DNA of 64,000 bases from positions 1-64,000 of the forward strand of contig NZ_BJDZ01000004.1 of NCBI RefSeq assembly GCF_005405405.1, written 5' to 3'. Source of the stretch: Lactiplantibacillus plajomi. Lineage in GTDB: Bacteria > Bacillota > Bacilli > Lactobacillales > Lactobacillaceae. The translations under genes were made by a program, and so were the position numbers. This document shows, in pieces, positions 17,363 through 28,633 of this stretch. The notes under the pieces were generated by a model. The model did no database searches. It was not told the origin of the DNA and saw nothing but the letters and a program-made list of their open reading frames with translations. Each line of letters starts with the position of its first letter. Position 1 is the stretch's first letter.

Positions 17363-17427
17363 GGTTACTAAAAAGTTTTACTTGTTTTACTAGAATTTAA
17401 GGTATAATTATTTATGAAAGCGGTTTA
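17363..17427 (+). promoter_or_regulatory. galM promoter region with GalR-like and cre-like sites
   Basis: Two operator-like words lie here: GGTTACTAAAAAGTT at 17363 and GTTTTACTAGAATTTAA at 17384. A TATAAT -10 box is at 17403-17408; the -35 is poor (TTGTTT at 17382, 15-base spacer). TGAAAGCGGTTTAT at 17414-17427, just after the start site, matches cre at 12 of 14 positions. Confidence 0.55.
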
Positions 17428-17446
17428 TTACTTGGAGGTGCGAGTT

Positions 17447-18478
17447 ATGAAAGTGAAAGAGGAAGTTTTTGGCAAGGTTGATGGGGAGCGGGTCAGCCGC
17501 TATACTTTAACGAATAACCATCAGACCCGGGTCGCCGTGATTAGTTTAGGGGCCACGTTACAGGAGTTTGTTGTCAACGAAAACGGGACGGCGCGACCGT
17601 TAACGATTGGCCTGAAAACGCTGGCGGATTATCAAAATAATGGTTTTAATATTAGCCAGACGATCGGTCGGGTTGCGGGGCGCATCGGTGGTGCCCAGTT
17701 TGAACTGGACGGGCAAACTTATAAGGTGGATATGAACGAAGAGACGCATTCGTTGCACGGCGGTTACCACGGTTTCACTAAGATTAACTTTGCCGGTCAG
17801 CTTGAAAAGACCGATGACACGGCTAGCGTTGTGTTAACCCACCACGTGAAGGCCACTGATGATCATTACCCGGGAAATATTGCATTGATCGTCAAGTTCA
17901 CCCTCGATGATCAAGACCAATTGAGTATTGATTTTAGTGCTCAGACAGATGCGCCAACGTTGTTTAACCCGACCAATCACGTTTATTGGAACGTTTCGGA
18001 TGGCCAGGAAGGGTTGGATCAACAGTGGTTACAAATTCATAGTGATCAACAATTGGAATTTGACGCGGAGAAGGTACCGACCGGACGACGGTTACCGGTT
18101 GAAAAAACCGCCTACGACTTTAACCAGCCCCGGAACTTACAGCGAGCGTTGGATGAGCTGGCTGTCGAAAACGGTAAGGTTGAATTTGACGACGCTTACG
18201 AAGTGACCCCGAGCCTGAACGAACCGGTGGCTTCGCTGGGCGATGTCGGCGGTAAACGTCGGGTTGATGTTTATTCTGACCGGAACGGGTTAGTGATTTT
18301 TACGGCTGATCCGGTTAACGGGGCCAAGCAGGACGCCCACCAGTATAATTCGGTGGCGACTGAAGCCCAGACGTTGCCGGACGCCATTAACCATCCGGGC
18401 TTTGGTGACATTACGTTACGCCCGAATTACCCGGCAACCTACCACATTATGTTTGCTTATCAGTATCTAGGCGAGTAA
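17447..18478 (+). CDS. galM: Aldose 1-epimerase (mutarotase)
   Basis: GalM interconverts alpha- and beta-galactose so that the product of beta-galactosidase can feed GalK. The 343-residue protein shows the family pattern: SLGATLQEFVV near the start, TIGRVAGRIGGAQF, HSLHGGYHGF with the catalytic-region His, FNPTNHVYWNV with the second His, and ATEAQTLPDAIN containing the C-terminal Glu. The ATG at 17447 is chosen because CTTGGAGGTG precedes it; an earlier ATG at 17414 lacks a ribosome binding site and lies inside the cre-like word. It has its own promoter and lies upstream of galK in the same orientation. Confidence 0.93.
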   Translation: MKVKEEVFGKVDGERVSRYTLTNNHQTRVAVISLGATLQEFVVNENGTARPLTIGLKTLADYQNNGFNISQTIGRVAGRIGGAQFELDGQTYKVDMNEETHSLHGGYHGFTKINFAGQLEKTDDTASVVLTHHVKATDDHYPGNIALIVKFTLDDQDQLSIDFSAQTDAPTLFNPTNHVYWNVSDGQEGLDQQWLQIHSDQQLEFDAEKVPTGRRLPVEKTAYDFNQPRNLQRALDELAVENGKVEFDDAYEVTPSLNEPVASLGDVGGKRRVDVYSDRNGLVIFTADPVNGAKQDAHQYNSVATEAQTLPDAINHPGFGDITLRPNYPATYHIMFAYQYLGE

Positions 18479-18514
18479 AAAGTAAGGGCCGCATCCGAAG
18501 ATGCGGCCCTTACT
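18476..18514. terminator. Hairpin between galM and galK
   Basis: A perfect 15-bp stem (AGTAAGGGCCGCATC and its complement) with a short loop follows the galM stop. A run of A precedes it but no T-run follows, so termination on the plus strand may be partial. galK has its own promoter after it. Confidence 0.65.
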
Positions 18515-18590
18515 GTACCTAATAGTTACTGTTAGTGTACCACAATATAAATATATTTGTAATAAAAGCTAAAGAAGCACCCGATTTTAG

Positions 18591-18644
18591 TTGACAAACG
18601 GACTGGAAAGGCTTACATTATGTTTAGTAAAATTTTAGTAAATC
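18591..18644 (+). promoter_or_regulatory. galKETR promoter with tandem operator
   Basis: TTGACA at 18591-18596 and TACATT at 18614-18619 are 17 bases apart. Directly downstream are two direct copies of TTTAGTAAA at 18623 and 18634, 11 bases apart, in GTTTAGTAAAATTTTAGTAAATC. This position, near the start site, suits repression by the LacI-type GalR encoded in the operon. TGGAAAGGCTTACA at 18604-18617 resembles cre at 12 of 14 positions. Confidence 0.7.
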
Positions 18645-18663
18645 GATGATGGAGGTTCCGACA

Positions 18664-19839
18664 ATGGAAATCGCTAACTTACAAAAAGAATTCAAAGAAA
18701 CCTTTAACCGTGATTCAGAACGGGTCTTTTTCTCACCCGGACGAATTAACTTAATTGGGGAACATACCGACTATAATGGTGGCCACGTTTTTCCTTGTGC
18801 AATCAGCATTGGGACGTACGGCGTTTACGCAGCCCGGACGGATCAGACGGTGCGGATGTTTTCCGCCAACATTCCGGATCAGGGGATCGTGAGCTTTGAC
18901 GTGAATGACTTGGCGTACCAGAAGGCGGCCGGGTGGACGAACTATCCGAAGGGCATGATGTACGAGTTAGCTAAGGCCGGTGCGAGTTTTGACCACGGCT
19001 TTGACCTATTCGTTCACGGCAACTTACCCGACGGTGCTGGCTTATCTTCCTCGGCCTCAATCGAACTTTTGATGGGAACGATTTTGCGCAGCACTTTCAA
19101 CTTAACGGTCGGGCAATTGGAATTAGTCAAGCTCGGCCAAAAGGTTGAAAACGACTATATCGGGGTTAACTCGGGAATTATGGACCAGTTTGCGGTCGGG
19201 ATGGGTAAAAAAGACCAAGCGATTTTACTGGATACCAATACGATGGCTTACGATTACGCGCCGGTCAACTTGGGCGATAACGTGATTGTGATTATGAACA
19301 CCAATAAACGGCGGGAACTGCAGGACTCCAAGTATAATGAGCGGCGTTCGGAATGTGAAGCGGCCCTGACCCGGTTACAGACCGCGCTACCAATCAAATC
19401 ATTGGGTGACTTAAATGAGGATCAATTTGACCGGGCCGCCTACCTGATTAACGATGACACCCTAATTCGCCGGGCCCGCCACGCCGTCTTTGAAAACCGG
19501 CGGACGATTCGGGCGACCGAAGCCTTGGCAGACAACGACCTGGACACCTTTGGCCAGTTAATGACCGCGTCGCACGTCTCATTGCATTTCGATTACGCCG
19601 TGACCGGGCAAGAATTGGATACCTTGGCTGAAACGGCCTGGGCACAACCCGGGGTGCTGGGTGCCCGGATGACCGGCGCTGGTTTCGGGGGCTGTGCGAT
19701 TGCAATCGTGGCCAAGGACCAAGTGGCTAACTTTAAGAAGAACGTTGGCCGGGTTTACGCGGAAACGGTCGGTTACGAAGCTGACTTTTACATTGCGGAA
19801 ATCGCGGACGGACCGCGCGAATTGACGGTGGAAGCTTAA
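18664..19839 (+). CDS. galK: Galactokinase
   Basis: GalK phosphorylates alpha-galactose to galactose 1-phosphate with ATP, the first committed Leloir step. The 391-residue GHMP kinase carries the galactokinase signature [15 protein letters not shown] near residue 30, the ATP loop [14 protein letters not shown], and the C-terminal [15 protein letters not shown]. The start at 18664 is nine bases after GGAGG; the upstream ATG at 18646 overlaps that box. It is the first gene of galK-galE-galT-galR, which is read from the TTGACA promoter just upstream. Confidence 0.97.
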   Translation: MEIANLQKEFKETFNRDSERVFFSPGRINLIGEHTDYNGGHVFPCAISIGTYGVYAARTDQTVRMFSANIPDQGIVSFDVNDLAYQKAAGWTNYPKGMMYELAKAGASFDHGFDLFVHGNLPDGAGLSSSASIELLMGTILRSTFNLTVGQLELVKLGQKVENDYIGVNSGIMDQFAVGMGKKDQAILLDTNTMAYDYAPVNLGDNVIVIMNTNKRRELQDSKYNERRSECEAALTRLQTALPIKSLGDLNEDQFDRAAYLINDDTLIRRARHAVFENRRTIRATEALADNDLDTFGQLMTASHVSLHFDYAVTGQELDTLAETAWAQPGVLGARMTGAGFGGCAIAIVAKDQVANFKKNVGRVYAETVGYEADFYIAEIADGPRELTVEA

Positions 19840-19862
19840 GTCGAATTAACGGAGGTAATAAA

Positions 19863-20864
19863 ATGGCAGTGTTAGTTTTAGGGGGCGCCGGCTACATCGG
19901 CTCCCACATGGTTGATCGGTTAATTACGAAGGGTTATGACGTGGCGGTCGTTGATAATTTAGTGACCGGCCACCAAGCCGCGATTAATGCCAAGGCCCGC
20001 TTTTACGAAGGCGACGTCCGCGACCGCGACTTCATGAACTCGGTTTTTGATCAGGAAGACGTAGAGGGGGTCATCCACTTTGCCGCCTTTTCAATCGTTC
20101 CCGAATCGATGAAAAATCCGCTCAAGTATTTTGACAATAATACGGCGGGGATGGTCGCGTTACTAGAAGTGATGGCAAAACACGACGTTAAGCGAATTGT
20201 CTTCTCGTCAACCGCCGCAACGTACGGCGAACCAGAACGGGTGCCGATCGAGGAGGGCGACCCGCAAGTACCAACCAACCCGTACGGTGAAAGTAAGTTG
20301 GCGATGGAAAAAATCATGCACTGGTCAGACCTGGCTTACGGGATTAAATTCGTCGCCTTACGGTACTTTAACGTTGCCGGCGCGAAGGCGGACGGGAGTA
20401 TCGGTGAAGACCACCACCCGGAAACCCACCTCGTACCGATTATTTTACAAGTGGCGGCTGGTGAACGTGACCAACTCCAAATTTTTGGCGACGATTACCC
20501 GACGCCGGACGGCACCAACGTGCGCGATTACGTGCATGTCGTTGATTTAGCCGACGCCCACATCTTGGCGCTGGAATACTTAAAGCAGGGGCATGATAGT
20601 GACGCCTTCAACCTCGGCTCGTCAACCGGCTTTTCAAATAAGCAAATGTTGGAAGCGGCCCGCGAAGTGACCGGTCAACCAATTCCGACCGTTATGGCAC
20701 CGCGCCGGGCAGGGGATCCAAGTACGCTGATTGCGGCTAGCACGAAGGCGCGGAAAGTGTTGAACTGGCAACCGCAGTACGACGACGTTAAAGAAATTAT
20801 TCGGACCGCTTGGAATTGGAAACAACGTCATCCTAAGGGGTACGCCGATCGGGAGGATAAGTAA
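19863..20864 (+). CDS. galE: UDP-glucose 4-epimerase
   Basis: GalE interconverts UDP-galactose and UDP-glucose using bound NAD. The 333-residue short-chain dehydrogenase fold begins with the NAD motif [12 protein letters not shown]. Catalytic Ser-Ser-Thr in [11 protein letters not shown] and the YxxxK motif in [12 protein letters not shown] are visible, as is RYFNVAGA. It starts 23 bases after galK with a GGAGG box. It also supplies UDP-galactose for cell-wall and exopolysaccharide synthesis. Confidence 0.97.
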   Translation: MAVLVLGGAGYIGSHMVDRLITKGYDVAVVDNLVTGHQAAINAKARFYEGDVRDRDFMNSVFDQEDVEGVIHFAAFSIVPESMKNPLKYFDNNTAGMVALLEVMAKHDVKRIVFSSTAATYGEPERVPIEEGDPQVPTNPYGESKLAMEKIMHWSDLAYGIKFVALRYFNVAGAKADGSIGEDHHPETHLVPIILQVAAGERDQLQIFGDDYPTPDGTNVRDYVHVVDLADAHILALEYLKQGHDSDAFNLGSSTGFSNKQMLEAAREVTGQPIPTVMAPRRAGDPSTLIAASTKARKVLNWQPQYDDVKEIIRTAWNWKQRHPKGYADREDK

Positions 20865-20865
20865 C

Positions 20866-23353
<2,488 letters not shown>

Positions 23354-23361
23354 GTTGTTTT

Positions 23362-23397
23362 TACTCCGTCAGTTTAGCGGCTGGCGGGGTCTTTTTT
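23362..23397 (+). terminator. Terminator of the gal operon
   Basis: ACTCCGTCAG pairs, with two G-U pairs, with CTGGCGGGGT, followed by CTTTTTT. Confidence 0.65.
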
Positions 23398-23471
23398 GCA
23401 GGTGAGGTTACGGGGAAGATTGACCCACCTGATTTTTTAATGACATGTTTGTGTAGAAAGGAAATTTGTTC

Positions 23472-23732
23472 ATGACAAAAATGAAGTATCATGATTATTT
23501 ATCAACTAAGACGGACGTTCCAACAACGGCGCAGGACGTGACCTTCGCCAGTGCACGGGCGGTGACCCGGGCGCGTGAACGAACCGGCTTGACACAACGC
23601 CAATTGGCCGACTTGGCCGAAATGCCGCAATCAACGATCTCGCGGATCGAACGCGGGGCCAATACCAGCGTTGACACGCTATCTAAGTTAGCGGCGGCAC
23701 TGGGTAAGACGCTAAAAATTAGTTTTGAATAG
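23472..23732 (+). CDS. Orphan HigA-like XRE-family protein
   Basis: The 86-residue protein has one XRE helix-turn-helix in its C-terminal two thirds (RERTGLTQRQLADLAEMPQSTISRIERG). It resembles HigA antitoxins, and the nearby HigBA antitoxin at 55437 shares the pattern QSTI-RIE-G and the LKISFE-type end. No toxin gene is adjacent: 118 bases separate it from galR, and a terminator follows directly. It may be an antitoxin that lost its partner, or a small regulator. ATG at 23472 follows AAGGAAA. Confidence 0.75.
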   Translation: MTKMKYHDYLSTKTDVPTTAQDVTFASARAVTRARERTGLTQRQLADLAEMPQSTISRIERGANTSVDTLSKLAAALGKTLKISFE

Positions 23733-23740
23733 ATTGTAAT

Positions 23741-23783
23741 TGAAAACGGGTGACCCGCAAAAAGTGCGGGTCACCCGTTTTAT
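23741..23783. terminator. Bidirectional terminator
   Basis: AAAACGGGTGACCCGCA pairs perfectly with TGCGGGTCACCCGTTTT. It separates the convergent XRE and ROK genes. Confidence 0.9.
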
Positions 23784-23800
23784 TTATGAAGTAAAAGTAA

Positions 23801-25018
23801 TTAGGCTAGCGTAATCTGTTCGTAGGCCGGACTTTGAATGACCTTGGAAAAGGCTACGAGTGCGCAGGCACCCAGCGCCCCACGAGTTTGTTCATACGGT
23901 AAGATTTGAACCTCAGTGTTTTTCTTAGTCGGAATGAATTGGAGCTGGTTAGCAATCGTGGCGCTGATTCGCTGATTGAACTCGTGACGTTGAAGGATCC
24001 GGCTATTGATGTAAATAGCGTCTGCGTCACACATCATTAGTAGGTTGGCGACCGAAATGCCCAAATATTCGATGCCCTGATCCAAAATATCGGTCATGTA
24101 CTGGTCACCTAGTTCGTAGGCGGCGAGCACCGTTTTTAAGTCGATCTCATCGGCGCTGTTTACCAGCGAATGGATCAGCGAGGCTTCGGACAGCTCGAAT
24201 AACTGCTTGGCCCGTTTGATCAGCCAAGTTTCCGAAATAAAGGTTTGTAAGCAACCGCGTTTACCACATTCACACTGGGTCCCGCGGGGGTTGACGACCG
24301 TGTGCCCGATTTCGCCGATGTAGTAATTTTGCTTCGGGTGGAGGCTGTTCGGTTCGATAAATGAACAGAATAGCCCGAACCCGACCTGCAGAAAGAGGAA
24401 CTTTTCGGGCGTTGTTTCCGCGTTGAATAGGTAGCGTGCGAGTGCCATCGCTTCGACGTTGTTATCGGCCAGTACCGGGAAATCAACTTGTTGACGGACG
24501 ATTTCCAAGTCGAAGTCGTTCCACATCGGGTTGTTCGAAATAATCGTGTGCTTGTCGATGTCGTAGTGCCCCGGAATTGACAGCCCCAGTCCGAGTAAGT
24601 TGAGGTCGGGATTGTTAGCCTGCATGGTCTGAACGAGCCCGACGATCGTTTCGTTAATTGGGTGAGCCGCCACTTGGTCGTACGGAATGCTCTGGTGGTC
24701 GATCAAGGTGCCCGTAATGGTTGTAATGACAGCGGTCATCCCGGCCAGTGTAAAGTCGATGCCCATTAAAGCCCCGTAATCGGGATTGAGTGAAATGACC
24801 TTTTGCTTTCGGCCGGAGCCCTTAGTCTTCGTGACTTCCGCGCCGGTTTCAATGACGAGGTCGTCGGCAATCAGCGCCGTAACGGTTTGCGAAACGGTCG
24901 CGGGGGTCATCGCGGTCCCCTGGTAAATTTCCGTTCGCGTTGCCCGCGGATGGCGGTATAAAAATTGGATGGTGCGGGTGTAGTTACTGCGATTAATTTG
25001 TTCGTTTTTCATCTTCAT
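23801..25018 (-). CDS. ROK-family transcriptional regulator (NagC/XylR type)
   Basis: The N-terminal 80 residues form a winged helix (RTEIYQGTAMTPATVSQTVTALIADDLV). The rest is a ROK sugar-kinase-like domain with the zinc motif GTQCECGKRGC near residue 250. Proteins of this kind sense a sugar and release a repressed operon. It is divergent from the EIIC-DUF4838 operon and probably controls it. The start is uncertain among GTG 25021, ATG 25018 and ATG 25009; none has a strong ribosome binding site. Confidence 0.88.
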   Translation of the reverse strand: MKMKNEQINRSNYTRTIQFLYRHPRATRTEIYQGTAMTPATVSQTVTALIADDLVIETGAEVTKTKGSGRKQKVISLNPDYGALMGIDFTLAGMTAVITTITGTLIDHQSIPYDQVAAHPINETIVGLVQTMQANNPDLNLLGLGLSIPGHYDIDKHTIISNNPMWNDFDLEIVRQQVDFPVLADNNVEAMALARYLFNAETTPEKFLFLQVGFGLFCSFIEPNSLHPKQNYYIGEIGHTVVNPRGTQCECGKRGCLQTFISETWLIKRAKQLFELSEASLIHSLVNSADEIDLKTVLAAYELGDQYMTDILDQGIEYLGISVANLLMMCDADAIYINSRILQRHEFNQRISATIANQLQFIPTKKNTEVQILPYEQTRGALGACALVAFSKVIQSPAYEQITLA

Positions 25019-25021
25019 CAC

Positions 25022-25222
25022 CAGTTTTAATTATAATTTAAAAATAAAAGGGAAACAAGCGCTAGTTTTAACCAAGAGAAGTATAGAATCCGGCTAATAA
25101 GCGAATGTGAGCGTCATCAAATGAGCGATTTTATTTATTATATATAAAAAAAGGCTTGATTATCCGGTGAAACATGTTATTATTATTTTTGAAATATAAA
25201 TAAAGAAGAGGAGATGTTACGG
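25022..25222. promoter_or_regulatory. Divergent promoter region, ROK and EIIC genes
   Basis: The region is AT-rich. AACAAGCGCTAGTT at about 25053 resembles cre in its core. TTGATT at 25156 and a TATTAT -10-like element near 25180 could drive the EIIC operon. No clear inverted repeat for the ROK protein was recognised. Confidence 0.4.
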
Positions 25223-26530
25223 ATGCACGGATTCATGAACTTCCTACAAAATAAGTTAGCCCCAGTCGGCGAACGTATTAGCAAACAGCGCCACTTAAAA
25301 GCACTGCGTGAAGGTTTCATGCTAGCAATGCCCCTAATTCTCGTTGGGTCGATTTTTCAATTATTAGTCAGTTTTCCCATTACCAGCTATACCAATTGGT
25401 TAGCAAAGACGGGAATTGGTGACGTTTTAAACCGGATGGTCAATAACAGTTTTGGTCTGATTGCGTTACTCACCACTTTCGGGATTGCCTACCGGTTGGC
25501 ACAATCTTACGATACCGAAGGGTTACCAGCCGGGGCCCTCTCGTTAGCCAGCTTTCTTTTAGCCACACCGTCAATTGCGGATAAAACCGGGGTTGCCGGG
25601 ATTCCTTACAGCGGAATCGGTGGTCAAGGGCTCTTTTCAGCCATTGTGATCGCGTTCATTACGGCGGAAATTTATCGTTGGTTTATCCAAAAGAACATTA
25701 CCATCAAGATGCCGGATAGTGTGCCGGCCGTCGTGGGGCAATCGTTCATGGCGTTAGTTCCCGGTGCGGTCATTTTAATTTTCTTCGCGTTAGTTAACGC
25801 GGGATTGAAAGCGCTTAATATCACGAGCTTAAACGCCCTGTTAGCAATTATTGTGGGTAAGCCACTGAGCTTGATCGGTGGGAGCTTAATCGGGGCCTTC
25901 GTTGCGATCCTACTTAACTCACTGTTCTGGTTCTGCGGGGTCAACGGTGGCCAAGTGGTCAACACGGTGATGCAACCAATCTGGTTACAATTTACCGATG
26001 AAAACCGGGTGGCCTTACAAGCCGGTGCGGAACACTTACCAAACATCATCACGCAACCATTCATTGACTTATTCGTCTATGCCGGTGGTGGCGGTGCTAC
26101 GATTGGTTTAGCACTCTGCTTGATGTTCTTTAGTCGCAGTAAGGAATACAAAACGTTAGGGAAGATTTCCGGGATTCCAGCGCTGTTTAACATTAATACC
26201 GCCATCCTGTTCACGTTCCCGACGGTCTTGAACCCAATCATGATGATTCCATTCTTGTTGGCACCGATTGCAAACGCTGCCATTACGTACTTTGCCATGG
26301 TACTCGGGTGGGTACCGTTGACGACCGGGGTAACCTTGCCGTGGACCACGCCGCCAATTATCGGTGGGTTCTTAGCAACGGGTGGTAGCTGGGCAGCAGC
26401 CTTGTTACAAGCGCTCTGCGTTGTCCTGTCGTTCTTTATTTACTACCCATTCTTCAAGGTTGCGGACCGTGCCCACGTTAAGCAGGAAAAAGAAGACGTG
26501 ACAACCAAAGCAACTACCGAACAAGCATAG
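25223..26530 (+). CDS. PTS EIIC component, lactose/cellobiose family
   Basis: The 435-residue membrane protein matches CelB-type EIIC subunits: an amphipathic start followed by LREGFMLAMPLILVGSIFQLL, about ten membrane segments, the central GAFVAILLNSLFWFCGVNGGQVVN and the GHP-like loop region before TM9 (TTGVTLPWTTPPIIGGFLATGG). It moves a beta-diglycoside-type sugar while EIIB and EIIA phosphorylate it; neither is encoded here, so they must come from elsewhere. ATG at 25223 has GAGGAG nine bases upstream. It is co-transcribed with the DUF4838 gene. Confidence 0.9.
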   Translation: MHGFMNFLQNKLAPVGERISKQRHLKALREGFMLAMPLILVGSIFQLLVSFPITSYTNWLAKTGIGDVLNRMVNNSFGLIALLTTFGIAYRLAQSYDTEGLPAGALSLASFLLATPSIADKTGVAGIPYSGIGGQGLFSAIVIAFITAEIYRWFIQKNITIKMPDSVPAVVGQSFMALVPGAVILIFFALVNAGLKALNITSLNALLAIIVGKPLSLIGGSLIGAFVAILLNSLFWFCGVNGGQVVNTVMQPIWLQFTDENRVALQAGAEHLPNIITQPFIDLFVYAGGGGATIGLALCLMFFSRSKEYKTLGKISGIPALFNINTAILFTFPTVLNPIMMIPFLLAPIANAAITYFAMVLGWVPLTTGVTLPWTTPPIIGGFLATGGSWAAALLQALCVVLSFFIYYPFFKVADRAHVKQEKEDVTTKATTEQA

Positions 26531-26542
26531 GAGGAGATTAGC

Positions 26543-28444
26543 GTGTTAATTTCAATTGCAACTAATCGGGCGGATCAAACCTTACAGTTTGCCGCCGAAG
26601 AATTACAAGCTCATTTAACCAAAATGACGCCGGCGAAAATCACGCTGGTCGGCGACACGCCGAACGCCACCATTCGGGTCAACTGGGTTGCAGATGACGA
26701 AACGCTGGACCATGTGGTGATCGACCAACGGGACGGCCGTTGCGCCATTACGGGGAACCGCCCGGTCGCAGCCTTAATCGGGGTGTACGAATATTTACAC
26801 CATCTGGGGGCCCGTTTCCTGCGCCCAGACAAGGCGCACGACCTATTACCAGCCGTCAGCGCGGAATTTCTCTTGGATGATTACCACTACGACCACGTGG
26901 CGAGTTATAAGCACCGCGGCGTCTGCATCGAAGGGGCGGATTCCGTTGAAAACATTGTTGATTTCATCGATTGGTTACCTAAAAACGGGTACAACAGTTT
27001 CTTCGTTCAGTTCGAGAATTCGTACACGTTCTTGAAGCGGTGGTACGACCACGAATCAAATAACTATTTGGAACGGGAAGCACTCTCAACGGCCACCATT
27101 ACGGCGATGAACAATGCCATTGACCAAGCTATTCAGGTTCGCGGGCTGCACCATCACCGGGTCGGCCACGGTTGGACCGGTGAAGTGCTCGGGTACTCAT
27201 CCAAGTTTGGGTGGGAATCCGGCGTGACCCTGCCGAAGGAAAAGGAGCCGTTGGTGGCACTAGTCAACGGTAAACGGGCCTTGATCAACGATACGCCGAT
27301 CTTTACGAGTCTGGACTTTGCTAATCCGGAAGTTAATGAAAAGATGGCACGGGTGATCGTGGATTACGCGGCAACCCACCAAAACGTTGATTACTTGCAC
27401 GTTTGGCTATCGGACGCAAATAATAACATTTGTGAGTGTGACATTTGCCAAAAGACGACGCCGTCAGACCAATACGTTGAATTCTTAAACTTATTGGATG
27501 AAAAGTTGACCGCTGCCGACCTTGATACCAAAATTTGTTTCTTACTTTACCATGAATTACTATTTGCACCGCAACACGCGAAGATCAAGCATCCGGATCG
27601 TTTCACCATGATGTTTGCCCCAATCAGCCGGACGTTTGAAAAGAGTTACGCGGACGTTGACTACGAACACGGGATTCCCGCCGCGACACCGTACGTTCGA
27701 AATGACATTACCTTGCCGAATTCACTGGAAGCCAACCTGGCCTTCTTATTCGACTGGCAAAAGCAGTTTAACGGCGACAGTTTCGTTTACGACTACCCGC
27801 TTGGCCGGGCCCATTACGGTGATTTAGGTTACATGCGGATCAGCGAGATTATTTCCCGCGACATTAAGTTCTTGGATCAGCTCCACCTAAATGGTTATAT
27901 TAGCTGTCAGGAATTACGTTCCGGCTTACCGACGACCTTACCAAACTACGTGATGGGGCGGACGTTGTGGGACAAGTCAGCCGATTACAACGACCTGTGT
28001 GACGAGTACTTCACGGCGGCCTTCGGTGACCAGGGTGGCCAAGTTCGCGCGTACCTTCAAGCGATTTCGGATCATTCTAGCAGTGACTACTTCAATGCGA
28101 TCGGCCCGCGGCATAATCCTGAAATGGGCCAACGGTTCGAAAAAATCGTTTCGTTGACGACCGACTTTTTAGCCACGGTTAACCAGGCGTTACCCGAAAC
28201 GACCGGCGTGCAACGGCAAAATTGGCGGGTGCTGGATTATCACCGCCAAGCTTACGGCCAGTTAGCCCTGGCGCTGGCGGACATTGCCAACGACCAGACC
28301 AGCTTAGCCGAAGCTGAATGGCGCGGGTTCGTTGACTTCATTAAGTTACACGAATCCCAGTTCCAACCATACCTTGACGTTTACCGAATCATTGAAGTTG
28401 CGACTAATTATGCGGGTTTTCAATATAAAGACCCGGTTAAGTAA
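26543..28444 (+). CDS. DUF4838 domain protein, putative glycoside hydrolase
   Basis: The 633-residue protein has an N-terminal domain like that of beta-hexosaminidases (residues 1-110, GVYEYLHHLGARFLRP near 78-93) and a large DUF4838-type TIM-barrel region. A Cys cluster NNICECDICQK sits near residue 300. Acidic residues typical of glycosidases are present, but the catalytic pair cannot be assigned from sequence. It has no signal peptide. Its place 12 bases after an EIIC gene suggests that it hydrolyses the phosphorylated sugar brought in by that transporter. Function is not established; this is inference from operon context. GTG start with GGAGGAG upstream. Confidence 0.8.
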   Translation: MLISIATNRADQTLQFAAEELQAHLTKMTPAKITLVGDTPNATIRVNWVADDETLDHVVIDQRDGRCAITGNRPVAALIGVYEYLHHLGARFLRPDKAHDLLPAVSAEFLLDDYHYDHVASYKHRGVCIEGADSVENIVDFIDWLPKNGYNSFFVQFENSYTFLKRWYDHESNNYLEREALSTATITAMNNAIDQAIQVRGLHHHRVGHGWTGEVLGYSSKFGWESGVTLPKEKEPLVALVNGKRALINDTPIFTSLDFANPEVNEKMARVIVDYAATHQNVDYLHVWLSDANNNICECDICQKTTPSDQYVEFLNLLDEKLTAADLDTKICFLLYHELLFAPQHAKIKHPDRFTMMFAPISRTFEKSYADVDYEHGIPAATPYVRNDITLPNSLEANLAFLFDWQKQFNGDSFVYDYPLGRAHYGDLGYMRISEIISRDIKFLDQLHLNGYISCQELRSGLPTTLPNYVMGRTLWDKSADYNDLCDEYFTAAFGDQGGQVRAYLQAISDHSSSDYFNAIGPRHNPEMGQRFEKIVSLTTDFLATVNQALPETTGVQRQNWRVLDYHRQAYGQLALALADIANDQTSLAEAEWRGFVDFIKLHESQFQPYLDVYRIIEVATNYAGFQYKDPVK

Positions 28445-28485
28445 GAGTTAACCCCCAATAGCGCCTTACTTAATATTTCCCCCAA

Positions 28486-28535
28486 TAAACTAGGACTCGA
28501 GTTCTGTAAAAGTGAACTTGAGCCCTAGTTTTTGT
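28486..28535 (+). terminator. Terminator of the EIIC-DUF4838 operon
   Basis: AAACTAGG-CTCGAGTTC pairs with GAACTTGAG-CCTAGTTTTT, with a small internal loop and a T-tract. Confidence 0.8.
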
Positions 28536-28633
28536 GATTGGTATTTTTATCATAAATCCAACACTAGTTCGTGCGAATTCTCCAGGATTGTTAGATAATG
28601 GAAAGAAGAGCGCACCGGTGAGGAGGCCTAAAA

